A stretch of DNA of 64,000 nt from positions 1-64,000 of the forward strand of contig JAIOAU010000016.1 in assembly GCA_019873655.1 (NCBI GenBank), given 5' to 3'. This stretch comes from Chloroflexota bacterium (GTDB taxonomy: Bacteria; Chloroflexota; Anaerolineae; Anaerolineales; Villigracilaceae). This document shows, in pieces, positions 25,386 through 35,632 of this stretch (position 1 is the first letter of the stretch; each line of letters begins with the position of its first letter). The notes under the pieces are model-generated. The model saw nothing but the letters and a program-made list of their open reading frames with translations. It had not been told where the DNA came from and searched no databases. Position numbers and translations under genes: made by a program.

Positions 25386-27323
25386 TCAGGGCGCATCCTT
25401 GCCTTGATCGCTCTGGAATTGCAGGATGATTTCTGAATCGGGCAGGACGCGCCCCAGTTCGCGGACGGTCGTCTGCAGGACGTTTTGCAGGTTGATGGAA
25501 CTGCTGATTTTCGAGGTGATCTCGCCGATGAGGCGCTCGGTGTCAGCCCGCAGGCGCGACTCTTCGAGCAGGAGAGCGTTCTCGATAGCCAGGGAGAGGC
25601 GGGCGGCGACCGCTTCGGCGATGTCGATGTTGTCCTGCTCCCACTCCCAGGCTTCGGCTTGCGGGACGAGGACGTTCATCACGCCGATCACCTCGCCGCG
25701 CAGACGCAGGGGGACGGCCAGACTGGCCGGCGCGCGCGCCCCGCCGCGGGCGGCAACAACCTTGCCGCGGGCAAGCGCCTCCTCGATTTGGGGATTGCGA
25801 AGCGGCTGTTCGAGCCGCTGGACAGCGCCGCCGGCGACGCGATATCCCACTCTCGGCCTGGTGACTTGCAGGGATTTCCAGGCCTCCTGCATCTGGCTGC
25901 CGATGGCGCGCTGCGCTTCGGCCAGGAGCCGCTCGGATTGTTCGAAGGAACGGGCGTTTTGAATGGCGATGGCAATCTGGTCGGCCAGGGTGGAGAAGAC
26001 GGCCGCATCTTCCTCCGAGAAAGCGTTCTGGTCCTTGCTCTGGATGTCCAGCACGCCGATGGTCTGACGTCCGATTTTCAGCGGCAGCGCCATTTCGGCC
26101 TGCGTGTCGGGAAGATCGGGGTTCTTGAAGTGGACGGCGTCCGCGCCGACGTTTTCGGCGATGCGCGGGTTGCCGGTAGCCGCTACGTAGCCGACGATGC
26201 CGACCTTGCCGACCTGCAAGCGGTGGCCGCGCGCCACCATCCGGCGGCCGCCTTCGCTGTTGGCGGCCAGCAGATAGGCGTATTGACCCTGCTCATCGAT
26301 GAGGAAGATGCCGACGTGGTAGAACCCGAACAGGTTGCTGATGAGGACGACCAGACGGTTGAGCAGGGTGTTCAAATCCTGGATGGATGTCACCGTTTTG
26401 GACACCTGGGCGATGGCCTCGAACTGGGCGGCGCGGCGCGCCAGTTGCAGCGAGGCGGAGGTCAGTTCCTCGGTGCGGGTCGCGACGCGGGTTTCCAACG
26501 TTCCCACCATTTCTTTCAGTTGCCGGGCCATGGTTTCGAAGGAGATGTCCAGCAGGCGCAATTCGGGGATGTTCGTTTGGATTTTGGCCTCGTATTCCAG
26601 GTCGCCGGCGGCGATGCGGGCGGTGGCTTCGGTGAGGGCCTGGATGGGGTTGGCCAGCAGACGGCCCAACAGCCATCCGACCAGGCCGAGGAGCGGCAAG
26701 AGGGCTGCAAAAATCGCCAGGTTGGTGAGCAGGAAGGTGCGTTCGGCTTGCAAGACTTTTTCCGCCGTGAAGTCGATCCCGATGATTCCGACCAGTTTTC
26801 CCTGGCTGTTGTTGATGGGGGCATAGGCGGAGAGGAAGGTCCCGTAGGCGTCGGTGTAGAAGTCTTCGTCTACGATGGGTTCCGAGAGGGTGCGGTAATT
26901 GGCGGCCAGCGCCGGGCTGGGGTCTTCGTAGCGTTCGCCATAGGCGGCGATTCCCTCCTCGCCCGGTTCGCCGGCGTCCACCACGAAGTACAATCCCTGG
27001 TCGTCGAAACGCGCCGTAAAGACGTAGCGGATATCCGGGCTGGAGCGGCGGATGGCCAGGTTTTGAATCCGGACGCGATCGAATTCGGGGTCGAGCGGCG
27101 AGCGGATGGTGTCGAAAGCGTCGCCGTCTTGCTGCAGGGCGGCCAGGGTGACCAGGTCGAGCAGGCGCTGACGGAAGACCGCCCGCGATTCGCGGCGGAA
27201 GTTGATGTAGGAAATGGTCAGGGTAACGGCCGACGCCAGGGCAGCCAGGGCGACGAAAGCCAGGGCCAGGCGAGTAGCAAAGTTCAGGCGGTTGGACGGC
27301 CGTGGAGCGGGTGCGGTTTCCAT
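25386..27323 (-). CDS. Membrane sensor: extracytoplasmic domain, HAMP, GAF (sensor 9)
   Basis: A 645-residue protein with helices at about 15-37 and 200-225 bounding an extracytoplasmic domain (38-195). Its IRYVFTARFDDQGLYFVVDAG and LVGIIGIDF strands look Cache/PAS-like. A HAMP domain (226-280, NPIQALTEATARIAAGDLEYEA) and coiled coil lead to a GAF (305-465), a half-GAF (545-597) and the shared C-terminal tail (600-645). It has no output domain. Twelve bases separate it from the next gene. The Cache-type domain suggests a small external ligand. Confidence 0.85.
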   Translation of the reverse strand: METAPAPRPSNRLNFATRLALAFVALAALASAVTLTISYINFRRESRAVFRQRLLDLVTLAALQQDGDAFDTIRSPLDPEFDRVRIQNLAIRRSSPDIRYVFTARFDDQGLYFVVDAGEPGEEGIAAYGERYEDPSPALAANYRTLSEPIVDEDFYTDAYGTFLSAYAPINNSQGKLVGIIGIDFTAEKVLQAERTFLLTNLAIFAALLPLLGLVGWLLGRLLANPIQALTEATARIAAGDLEYEAKIQTNIPELRLLDISFETMARQLKEMVGTLETRVATRTEELTSASLQLARRAAQFEAIAQVSKTVTSIQDLNTLLNRLVVLISNLFGFYHVGIFLIDEQGQYAYLLAANSEGGRRMVARGHRLQVGKVGIVGYVAATGNPRIAENVGADAVHFKNPDLPDTQAEMALPLKIGRQTIGVLDIQSKDQNAFSEEDAAVFSTLADQIAIAIQNARSFEQSERLLAEAQRAIGSQMQEAWKSLQVTRPRVGYRVAGGAVQRLEQPLRNPQIEEALARGKVVAARGGARAPASLAVPLRLRGEVIGVMNVLVPQAEAWEWEQDNIDIAEAVAARLSLAIENALLLEESRLRADTERLIGEITSKISSSINLQNVLQTTVRELGRVLPDSEIILQFQSDQGKDAP

Positions 27324-27334
27324 CCGGTCTCTCC

Positions 27335-29251
27335 TTACGCTTTCTGGTGGAACTGGATGACGACTTCGGCGCCGGGCAGGTTGCGGCTCATTTCCTGGGC
27401 GGCGGTTTGCAGCAGGTTGTCGATATCGACCAGGGCGCCGATGCGAGCGGAGACCTCGGCAATCGTACGTTCCTTGGCGGCCCGGCGGGAACTTTCCTCG
27501 AACAGGCGGGCGTTTTCGGCGGAGAGGGCGATGCGCTCGGCGACTGCGTTCAGAATATCCAGGTCATCCTCGGTCCACTTGCCCTCTTGGGCGTTGACGT
27601 TGACGACGCCGACCACCCGGCCGCGCAGGATGATCGGGACAATCAGGCGCGCCGGTTCCCCTTTCTTGCCGGCCTGTTTGACGATTGGCTTTCCGGTCTT
27701 GATGACGCTCCGAATGTCGGCGTCTTCTACGGGACGGTCGATCACGGTCGCGCCTCCGTCTGCGTAGCGGAAACCGGCCAGTCTTTGTTCGCGGGCCAGG
27801 CGTCCCCATTCGGCGCGCAGGAATTGCTGGTAGAGGGCCTCGGTTTGGGCCAGGGCGCGGCGGGTCTCCTCGAACAGGCGGGCGTTTTCGATGGCGATGC
27901 TGACCTGATCGGCCAGAATGGCGAGCGCTTCGGCGTCGCTCTCGGAGAAGGCGTTGGGTTCGCTGCTCTGCACATCCAGGACGCCGATGACCCGGCCGCC
28001 GATCTTGAGCGGCAGGGCAATTTCGGAGCGCGTTTGAGGCAGATCGGGGTTCTGGAAGAAGACGGCGTCGGCGCCGGTGTCCAGGGCGATGCGCGTCCGG
28101 CCGGTGCCGGCGACGTAGCCGACGATGCCGACCTCGCCGACCTTGAGGCGGTGGCCGCGCGCCAGCATGCGCTGTCCGCCTTCGCTGCTGGCCGCTTGCA
28201 GGACGGCGTACTCTTCGTTTTCGTCCAGCAGGAAGATGCCGGCGTGATAGACGCCGAAGTGTTCGGCGATTTGAGCGGTGATGTGGCCAAGCAGTTCGGA
28301 CGGTTCTTGAATGCTGGCGATGGCGCGCGAGACCTCGGCGATGGCCTGGAATTGGGAGGCGCGCGTCTCCAGGTCGGCGGTGCGCTGGCGGATGCGTTCT
28401 TCCAGGGTGGCGACCATTTCACGGATGCGGGCGGCCATCAGGTTGAAGGTCGAGGCTAGTTGGCCCATCTCGTCTTTTCTGTCGAGGAGGACTTGCTGGT
28501 TCAGGTCGCCCCGTTCGATGCGCGCTGCGGCTTCGGTCAGACGAGAGAGGGGGTTGACCAGCCGGCTGCCGAAATACCAGGCGGAGGCTCCGGCAAAGAC
28601 CAGGGAAATGGCGACGGTGACGACGGTCGTCCAGATGGCGCGATTGACGACGCGATTCAGGTTGGCGATCAGGGTTTGGGTAGGGGCGGAGAATTCGTCA
28701 ATGTAGGTGGTGGCCGCCACCATCAGGTCGGTGCCCGGCACGGGGACGATGACCATGTATTTCTGGCGGATGGTGACGCCGTCCGGTTCGAGCCAGTCGT
28801 AGTAACCTTCGACGGTGGCGCCGCGCATCGAGATGGCGATCAGGTTCCAGAATTGCGGCAGGCGGTCGGCCAGGGTGCTCAAGTCGGTGCCGACCAGGGC
28901 GGGGTTGACGTGGAAGTGGTTGATGCCGCGCCGATCGTGGACGGCGGTGTAACCGGTCCGGCCGACGGGCTGGACGGCGATGGCGATCAGATCTGGGTTG
29001 GTTTCGAGGGCGCGGTAGTTGCGCGGGTCGATGTCCGGGTGGTAGGCGAGGTACATGGCGATTTCTCTAGCGACCGTTTCGGCCTTCTCGCGAATTGCCT
29101 GGCGGCCGGCGGCCTCGAGCGCCTGTTGACTGCGGGCAATCGAAAGATTACGGATGTTGGCAATGGTCCAGGAGAGGCCGCTGGCAATCAATAGCAGCGG
29201 CAGGAAGCCCATTAAGATCAGGCTGAGGATGAGTCGGGTGCGGATTTTCAT
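27335..29251 (-). CDS. Membrane sensor: Cache domain, HAMP, GAF (sensor 8)
   Basis: A 638-residue protein. One N-terminal helix (7-28) and a second at about 205-228 flank an extracytoplasmic domain (35-195) of single-Cache type. It contains a long first helix (SQQALEAAGRQAIREKAETVA) and strands with HDRRGINHFHVNPALVG and QKYMVIVPVPGTDLMVAAT. HAMP (229-282, NPLSRLTEAAARIERGDLN), GAF (305-465), half-GAF (540-595) and the common tail (597-638) follow, with no catalytic domain. The GAF is very close in sequence to those of sensors 6, 7 and 9, indicating recent tandem duplication with exchange of the input part. Confidence 0.85.
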   Translation of the reverse strand: MKIRTRLILSLILMGFLPLLLIASGLSWTIANIRNLSIARSQQALEAAGRQAIREKAETVAREIAMYLAYHPDIDPRNYRALETNPDLIAIAVQPVGRTGYTAVHDRRGINHFHVNPALVGTDLSTLADRLPQFWNLIAISMRGATVEGYYDWLEPDGVTIRQKYMVIVPVPGTDLMVAATTYIDEFSAPTQTLIANLNRVVNRAIWTTVVTVAISLVFAGASAWYFGSRLVNPLSRLTEAAARIERGDLNQQVLLDRKDEMGQLASTFNLMAARIREMVATLEERIRQRTADLETRASQFQAIAEVSRAIASIQEPSELLGHITAQIAEHFGVYHAGIFLLDENEEYAVLQAASSEGGQRMLARGHRLKVGEVGIVGYVAGTGRTRIALDTGADAVFFQNPDLPQTRSEIALPLKIGGRVIGVLDVQSSEPNAFSESDAEALAILADQVSIAIENARLFEETRRALAQTEALYQQFLRAEWGRLAREQRLAGFRYADGGATVIDRPVEDADIRSVIKTGKPIVKQAGKKGEPARLIVPIILRGRVVGVVNVNAQEGKWTEDDLDILNAVAERIALSAENARLFEESSRRAAKERTIAEVSARIGALVDIDNLLQTAAQEMSRNLPGAEVVIQFHQKA

Positions 29252-29303
29252 CGTTCACTCCCAGGCGCGAACCGCAACAGGAAATTCGTCAGGGGACGGG
29301 CGC

Positions 29304-32129
29304 TCATTCTCCTTCCTCCTTGTGCAACTGGACGATGACTTCGGAGCCAGGGAAGGCGCGCCCGATTTCCTGGGCGGCGGTTTCGAAGACGCTGCGGACG
29401 TCCACCGAGGCGCTGATTCGGGCGGTGATTTCGCCGATGGCGCGTTCTTTCAACGCCCGGCGGTTGATGTCGGTAAAGAGGCGGGCGCTTTCGAGCGAGG
29501 TGCTCAGTTGGTCGACCAGGGCGTTGGCCGAGACGATGTCCTCCTGAGACCAGGCGCCGGCTTCGGCCGGCCGGTCGAGGCGGATGGCGCCAATCGTCAG
29601 GTCGCGGCTGGTGATGGGCAGATAGACGGTCAGGCCTTCATTCGAGAAAACGGGTTTGCCGGTTTTGATGGCTTCGACGTATTCGGGTTCGGGGTCTCCG
29701 GCGACGGCGGTCAGGATGCCGTTGGCCAGGCTCAGGTAGCCGGGGTTGCTCGCTTCGCCCAGCAGGAGTTGCCGCCAGGCGGTTTGGCTGACCGCTCCAT
29801 AGGCGCGGCGGGCGGATTCGAGGGCGGCCTGGCTTTCTTGGAGCAGGCGGGCGTTGTCGAAGGCGATGGCGATTTGGTCGGCCATGATTTGCAGGGCGGC
29901 CACGTCTTCGCTGGTGAAGGCGGCCTCTTCGGTGCTTTGCACGTCCAGCGCGCCGATGACTTTGCCAGCGACGATGAGCGGCAGGCACAACTCGGAGCGG
30001 GTTTCGGGCAGGTCGGGGTTCTTGAAGAAGGCGGCGTCTTCGCCGACGTCGAGGGCGATGCGGGGCTGGCCGGTCTGGGTCACCTGGCCGACGATGCCGA
30101 CCTGTCCGACCCGCAGGCGGTGGCCGCGGGCGAGCATGCGCTGCCCGCCCTCGCTGTTGGAGGCGCGCAGGACGGCGTATTCGCCGCGCTCGTCGAGCAG
30201 GAAGATGCCCACGTGGTAGAAGCCGAAGCGCTGGCTGATCAGTCTGGCGACTTGGGCGAACAGGGCGTCCAGGTTGCGCAGGCGGGCGGCGGCGCTGCCT
30301 ACGTCGGCGGCGGCGCGAATCTGCTCGGCGCGGCGGGCGAGGGCGCGGGTGCGCTCTTCAACGCGCGCCTCCAGCGAGGTGATCAGGTCGCGCAGGCGGG
30401 CGGTCATGTTGTTGAGGGTCAGGGCCAGTTCGCCCACCTCGTCCCGTTCGATGACTTCCGCCTGGGCGTTCAAGTCGCCTTGTTCGATGCGGCGGGCGGC
30501 GTCGCTCAGTTTTTCCAATGGGTTCGAGAGACGCTGGGCAAGGAACCAGGAGGCGACGGTGGCAAAGAACATGACGCCGGCGACCATCAGCAGGAGCGAA
30601 TCGCTTTCGGCTTCGAGGGGCTGCAAGAAGAGGTATTCGGGCTGGAAGAAGATGACGGTCCAGTTGGTGGTGTCCACTCTGGAAGCGGCCGCGGCGGCGC
30701 GTCCGGCCCCGGGTCCCGTTTGCGGGCCGATGTCGATGGGCACGTAGAAGAGTTCGCCTTGCGGCAGGTTCAGTCCGGCTGCGATTTCCGGCTGGTTGAG
30801 GGATAGTTGTTCGGCGCTGCCGGCCGGCAGGCGGCCCCAGTTTTGCAGCGAGGTGAGCGTGGCGGGGTCGAGCGGCGTGGGGGTGCGGAGAACCAGATCG
30901 GGGTTGAGGCCGTTGGCCAGGTACACGTGGTAATTGTCCAGGACGACGGCGTAGGAGCCTTCACCCAACAGGCCGCTTTTCTTGCGGACGATATTCTGGA
31001 CAGTCAGGGCGCGGTAACGGGCGCGCAGGATGCCGATGACGCGGCCCTCTTCGTCGCGGATGGCGGCGCTGAAGGTGATGGCGGGGACGCCTTCCGGGCC
31101 GATCATGACTGGCGAGATGTAAGGGGTGCCGGCCCGGAAAGGATGGGTGAAGTATTCGAAAGCGGCTTCGACTCGTCCGATGCCGTTGGAGTTGGTATCG
31201 TAGATGTTGACGCCGCGGACGTTGAGGATGGCGTAGGAGAGCAGCATGCCGGGGTCTTTGGTCGCCAGGGTATCGAGGTAATCCCGGGCTTCGGTAAAGG
31301 CATCGGGGTCTTCCGAGTAACCGACCTGGAAGGCCTGGACGTAGTCGGTGAGGATGGGGATTTGGGCTTCGAGGAAGACCGTATCGCGTGTTTGGGTCAG
31401 GAAGTCGTTGATTTCGCTGGCGGTTTGGTCGGCGGCATTCCGCAGGGCGGAGCGGGCGCTCAGGGTGAGCGCGGTTTGGGAGGTGTTATAGTTGATGATG
31501 CCGACGACGATGGCGGGAATGGCGGCCGCCAGGTTGAAGGCGACGATCAGTTTGGTGTGCAGGTTGAAGGAGCGGTAGCGCCGTATGACGAAGATGACCA
31601 GACCGAGCGCGATGAGGGCGGTCAGGATGGCGCTTGCCAGCGGGAAAGCGGCGATGGAGGCCGGGAGGCGTTCGAAGGGCCAATAGGCTTCGAGAATTAG
31701 GATAATTGCCGCCAAGATGATGCTTAGCGAGATGGCGCGGTTGGCCGAGCGGGGCGGCAGGTACAAGAAGCCTATCACAGAAATGAAGCCAATCCCGATC
31801 AGGCTGCCCAGGACGCCAACCCCGAAGGTCGAGAGCGTTTTGTCGATCAAGGCAACGGCGATGCCCAGGATGAGTATCCAGACGCCGCGTTCTTGCCGGC
31901 CTCGCCGACTCATCACCAGGGTGGTGATAGCGTGCAAGACCAGGGCGAGCATGCCGGCGGCGTTGAGGTAGGCTTGCCAGGCGCCGCTGCGGAGGATGGT
32001 TAAGACGGCGATGACAAAATCTGCCCCGCCCCCCAGGATGGCGACTGCGACCGGCCAGATCAGGCTGCGGCGGGGGGACGTTTCGGCGGCAGGATTAGGA
32101 GAGGTGGGAAGAGAGGGCGTTTCGCTCAT
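29304..32129 (-). CDS. Membrane sensor: six helices, double Cache, HAMP, GAF (sensor 7)
   Basis: A 941-residue protein. An N-terminal block of about six helices (25-190) is followed by another helix (196-215), a large extracytoplasmic double-Cache domain (215-505, including TFSAAIRDEEGRVIGILRARY and a NYHVYLANG strand), a helix (510-530), HAMP (531-585), GAF (610-770), half-GAF (830-890) and the shared tail (895-941). Combining an integral-membrane block with a Cache domain suggests two inputs in one chain. The start overlaps no gene; the stop overlaps none, but the ATG of this gene lies within the stop of the preceding sensor (ATGA). Confidence 0.85.
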   Translation of the reverse strand: MSETPSLPTSPNPAAETSPRRSLIWPVAVAILGGGADFVIAVLTILRSGAWQAYLNAAGMLALVLHAITTLVMSRRGRQERGVWILILGIAVALIDKTLSTFGVGVLGSLIGIGFISVIGFLYLPPRSANRAISLSIILAAIILILEAYWPFERLPASIAAFPLASAILTALIALGLVIFVIRRYRSFNLHTKLIVAFNLAAAIPAIVVGIINYNTSQTALTLSARSALRNAADQTASEINDFLTQTRDTVFLEAQIPILTDYVQAFQVGYSEDPDAFTEARDYLDTLATKDPGMLLSYAILNVRGVNIYDTNSNGIGRVEAAFEYFTHPFRAGTPYISPVMIGPEGVPAITFSAAIRDEEGRVIGILRARYRALTVQNIVRKKSGLLGEGSYAVVLDNYHVYLANGLNPDLVLRTPTPLDPATLTSLQNWGRLPAGSAEQLSLNQPEIAAGLNLPQGELFYVPIDIGPQTGPGAGRAAAAASRVDTTNWTVIFFQPEYLFLQPLEAESDSLLLMVAGVMFFATVASWFLAQRLSNPLEKLSDAARRIEQGDLNAQAEVIERDEVGELALTLNNMTARLRDLITSLEARVEERTRALARRAEQIRAAADVGSAAARLRNLDALFAQVARLISQRFGFYHVGIFLLDERGEYAVLRASNSEGGQRMLARGHRLRVGQVGIVGQVTQTGQPRIALDVGEDAAFFKNPDLPETRSELCLPLIVAGKVIGALDVQSTEEAAFTSEDVAALQIMADQIAIAFDNARLLQESQAALESARRAYGAVSQTAWRQLLLGEASNPGYLSLANGILTAVAGDPEPEYVEAIKTGKPVFSNEGLTVYLPITSRDLTIGAIRLDRPAEAGAWSQEDIVSANALVDQLSTSLESARLFTDINRRALKERAIGEITARISASVDVRSVFETAAQEIGRAFPGSEVIVQLHKEEGE

Positions 32130-33904
32130 GGATTGCTCCCGGCGGCGGATTTACGAGGCTTTGTTTCGGCAGGGGTTAAACCGAGGCGCACTTCGGCGGC
32201 TTGCAGGTTCAGAGCCTGGCGCAATTCCTCGGCGGCCGTCTTGAGGACGGTGTCCAGGTCGAGGGTCTGGCGGAGGCGGTTGCCGACTTTGCCGATGACT
32301 TGCTCGCGTTGAGCGCGTTTCTCCGATTCGGCCAGCAGGCGGGCGCTCTCCAAAGCCAGCGCAGCGCGCTCGGCGACGCGTTGAACCGACTCAATATCGT
32401 CGGCGCTCCAGGCGCGGCGCGCGTCGGGACTCTTGATGTGCAGGACGCCGATGGTCTCGCCGCGCACCCGCAGCGGAACAGCCAGGGTGGGCAATTCGGC
32501 GCTTCCGCTGGCCGGTTTGCCCGAACGGAGGGCGAGTTGGATTTCTGGATAGTCCAGTTCCTTTTCCAGAGGCTGGATGCCGCTTGGCGTGGCGAGGTAG
32601 CCGGCGCGCTGTCTTTCCAGGGCGATGCGGTTCCACTCGCGGGCGATGAAACGATTGTAGATGGTCTCGGCCTCCTGCAAGGCGCGGCGGGTTTCGCTGA
32701 ACAGGCGGGTGTTTTCGATGGCAACGGCAATCTGATCGGCCAGGGTGTGCATGACTTCGATGTCGTCGTCGCTGAAGGCGGCCGGTTCGGTGCTTTGCAC
32801 GTCGAGGACGCCGATGATCCGGCCTGCGACGATGAGGGGCAGCGCCATTTCGGAACGCGTGTCGGGCAGGTCGGGGTTGTCGAAGAAGACGGCGTCGCTG
32901 CCGACATCCAGGGCGACGCGCGCTTCGCCCTGGGCGGCCACGTAGCCGACGATGCCGGCTTCGCCGATTTTCAGTTTGTGACCGCGTTCGAGCATGCGCT
33001 GTCCGCCCTCGCTGTTGGACGCCTGCAGGACGGTAAATTCTTGCGCTTCGTCGTTCAAGAAGATTCCGATATGATAGAAACCGAAACGTTCGCTGATCAG
33101 AGCGCAGACCGAGCGCAACAGGGCGTTGAGATCGCTGACCAGGGAGATGGTGTGGGCCACTTCGGCGATGGTCTGCAACTGGCTGGCGTGACGGGCGGCC
33201 CGGAAGGTGGTGGTGCGCAGTTCGTCGGTGCGCTCCTCGACGCGCTGTTCGAGCGTCAATTGGATTTGTCGCAGTTCCTGGTTGACCTTGTCCAGTTCGT
33301 TCAGGCGTTGTTGCTCCAGGGCGTTGCGGAACGCAGCGCTGACAGCCAGCAGGACGCCGGTTGTTATAAAGACGCCAATAAGGGAGGTGATTTGGGAAGC
33401 GGCCATTCCCGGCACGCCAAACAGGGCCATGATCAGGACGCTGAGAGTCAGCAGTGTAACCATTTCCCAAAGGGGGAGCAGGAGACTAGCAAGGATGTAG
33501 GCAGGGATCAGGCTGGCCTCTAGCGCAAGGGCGGGGTTGTTGGAACCGGCTGGGATGGCAAAGAATCCAACTGCCCCAAATCCCCAGATTTGGAGTGAAA
33601 TGCCGATGCGGTAATTGCGGCTGCGGATCAGACCATAAGTGATCAAGAGGAACACTGTCAGCCCAATGAGAGGGTATTCGATAGGATCGAACCGACCTCC
33701 GCGCGTAAACAGGGTGCCTACAATGGCCGCCATAACCAACAGGATTAAGGCCAGGTTGACCGTCGCGGCAAATTCGACCTGACGGCGCGTGACCGTATCT
33801 TGCACCGAGGCGTGGGGGCTGATGAGTTGCTGCCAGAAACGCTGCCATTCGGAGGGCGGGCGCGGCGGCTTTTGGACAGTTCCTGGGAGGGGTTGCATCG
33901 TCAT
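32126..33904 (-). CDS. Six-helix membrane GAF sensor without output domain (sensor 6)
   Basis: A 592-residue protein. Its N-terminus is distantly like that of sensor 1 (a VTRRQVEFAATVNLALILL start). About six membrane helices (40-195) lead into a long coiled coil with LEQRVEERTDELR, a GAF (245-405) with FYHIGIFLNDE and LPDTRSEMALPLIVAGRIIG, a half-GAF (490-540) and the common tail (545-592). AGAGG lies seven bases before ATG 33904. No output domain is present. The stop overlaps the next sensor's start by ATGA, indicating coupled translation. Confidence 0.85.
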   Translation of the reverse strand: MTMQPLPGTVQKPPRPPSEWQRFWQQLISPHASVQDTVTRRQVEFAATVNLALILLVMAAIVGTLFTRGGRFDPIEYPLIGLTVFLLITYGLIRSRNYRIGISLQIWGFGAVGFFAIPAGSNNPALALEASLIPAYILASLLLPLWEMVTLLTLSVLIMALFGVPGMAASQITSLIGVFITTGVLLAVSAAFRNALEQQRLNELDKVNQELRQIQLTLEQRVEERTDELRTTTFRAARHASQLQTIAEVAHTISLVSDLNALLRSVCALISERFGFYHIGIFLNDEAQEFTVLQASNSEGGQRMLERGHKLKIGEAGIVGYVAAQGEARVALDVGSDAVFFDNPDLPDTRSEMALPLIVAGRIIGVLDVQSTEPAAFSDDDIEVMHTLADQIAVAIENTRLFSETRRALQEAETIYNRFIAREWNRIALERQRAGYLATPSGIQPLEKELDYPEIQLALRSGKPASGSAELPTLAVPLRVRGETIGVLHIKSPDARRAWSADDIESVQRVAERAALALESARLLAESEKRAQREQVIGKVGNRLRQTLDLDTVLKTAAEELRQALNLQAAEVRLGLTPAETKPRKSAAGSNP

Positions 33905-33914
33905 CGGATGACCT

Positions 33915-35618
33915 CTATTCGTTCTTGACGGCCGGCGTCAATTGGACGGCAATCTCGGCTTCGCCAACCAAGCGGCGCATTTCTTTGACCGTGGCTTGCA
34001 GAATGGACTCCATATCCACCTGGCCGGAGATGCGGCCGATGATTTCCGAAATGGTCGCTTCGCGCTCGGCGCGCTGCTGGGCCTCGGCCACCAGACGGCT
34101 GTTTTCGAGAGCCAGGCTTACCTGCGAAGAGATGGTTTCGAGCAGAATTCTTTCGTCTTCCTGCCATTCGCGATTCGGATCGGGATCCTCGTAACCCAGA
34201 ATACCGATCACCTGTTCGCGCAAGACGAGCGGCGCAATCAGGCGCGAGCGGGGTTCTTTGTCCTGACTCACATAAACGACCGATTTGCCCCTCGACAACT
34301 GTTCGAACACGTCGGGCGGCAATTTTTCGTCGGCGGGCAGGAGTTGCAGACGGTCATAAGCGTAGCCGATCGTAGCGCCACGATGGACTTGTTCCCAGGC
34401 CTGGCGCATGGTTTTGCCCACGAGCGCGCCGATTTCGTTGAGGCGCTCTTGCAACTGGGCCACCAGGCGGATGTTCTCCAGCATCAGGGCCAGTTGGTCG
34501 GCAAGGGTGTGCAGGATTTCTTGTTCTTCGCGGCCGGGGGGCGCGGCGCTGGTCTGTATGTTCAGGAGGCCGATCAGGCGTTTTTCAGAGATGAGCGGGA
34601 AGGAGATGTTCGCCTGCACGCCGGCAACGGGGACGGGGCCGGCCACGCGAAAGATTTGATTCCCAATCCGATAGCGCAACAGTTCCGTGCCGGTTGCCAG
34701 GAAGGCCAGTTCGCCGCGCGCCATGCGCAGTTGATAGTTGTCGGCGATGAGGGCCTGACCGGCCTCGCTGTTGGCGGCGCGTAGAATGAGCGCTTCGCCG
34801 GTGGCTTCGGCCAGGAAGATGCCGACATGGAAGTATCCCAGGCGCTCGGCAATCAACCTGGCGGCCTCGTCGAGCAGGGTGTTCTCGTCGGTGGTCCGGG
34901 TCGAGAGGCGCACCAGGTCGGCGATGGTCTGCAGGGCGGCGTCGCGGCGCTGGAGGGCCAGGTTGCGTTCCTGTAGCAGGGCTTCGCTTTCTGCAAGTTT
35001 TTGACTGGCCTCTTGATAAGCGTTCCGATTTTCGGTTGCCAGTTGCGAGACGACGGCGATGCCGCGAAGGGCCAGGTAGAGGACCAGTTGGATGATGATA
35101 AAAATGGCCAGGTAGACGAAGAAGATAAAGGAGAGCGGAGCGGGCGCTACTGGAGGCAGCGCGCCATTTTGCTCGGCGATGATGAACCCGATTGCGGCCA
35201 GGATAGTGAGGACGGTGTAGATAATCCCGGTGCGCAAGCCCAGGATGAGCGTGGCAATTGCGATGACGATGATGAAGCCCATAAAACCAGCGCCGCGAAT
35301 GCCACCGTAGGCAAATTCCTGGAAGAAAACCGCGCTCCAGAACAGGGAGGTCAGCATGATCCCGACGAATTCGATCCGCCCCTGACGAAGCATGTGTTGA
35401 AGCCAGATTTCGGCAATAATAAAGAGTACCGCCACCAGCGCCTGGACGACGGGGGATATGGCCCGGTCGATAATGGCTACGATGATGGCAAAAATGAGAT
35501 AGGCGACGCTCAGAAAGAACAACGTGACCAGGATGGCAAATACATTCCGGATCTGGATGTTTCTGGCCGGGTCGTCGAAAGTAGGCAGTTGCAAGAATTC
35601 GCGAATGCGTTCGATCAT
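33915..35618 (-). CDS. Six-helix membrane GAF sensor, divergent GAF (sensor 5)
   Basis: A 567-residue protein with about six membrane helices in residues 20-190, a coiled coil, then a GAF (225-390) that differs most from its neighbours: the HRL/VG loop reads NYQLRMARGELAFL and the DLPDTRSE motif is replaced by VAGVQANISFPL. A half-GAF (450-510) and the shared tail (512-567) end the protein. The altered loop implies a different or lost ligand in the main GAF. There is no output domain. It is tightly packed between sensors 4 and 6. Confidence 0.84.
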   Translation of the reverse strand: MIERIREFLQLPTFDDPARNIQIRNVFAILVTLFFLSVAYLIFAIIVAIIDRAISPVVQALVAVLFIIAEIWLQHMLRQGRIEFVGIMLTSLFWSAVFFQEFAYGGIRGAGFMGFIIVIAIATLILGLRTGIIYTVLTILAAIGFIIAEQNGALPPVAPAPLSFIFFVYLAIFIIIQLVLYLALRGIAVVSQLATENRNAYQEASQKLAESEALLQERNLALQRRDAALQTIADLVRLSTRTTDENTLLDEAARLIAERLGYFHVGIFLAEATGEALILRAANSEAGQALIADNYQLRMARGELAFLATGTELLRYRIGNQIFRVAGPVPVAGVQANISFPLISEKRLIGLLNIQTSAAPPGREEQEILHTLADQLALMLENIRLVAQLQERLNEIGALVGKTMRQAWEQVHRGATIGYAYDRLQLLPADEKLPPDVFEQLSRGKSVVYVSQDKEPRSRLIAPLVLREQVIGILGYEDPDPNREWQEDERILLETISSQVSLALENSRLVAEAQQRAEREATISEIIGRISGQVDMESILQATVKEMRRLVGEAEIAVQLTPAVKNE

Positions 35619-35632
35619 GGCGATCCTCTCGG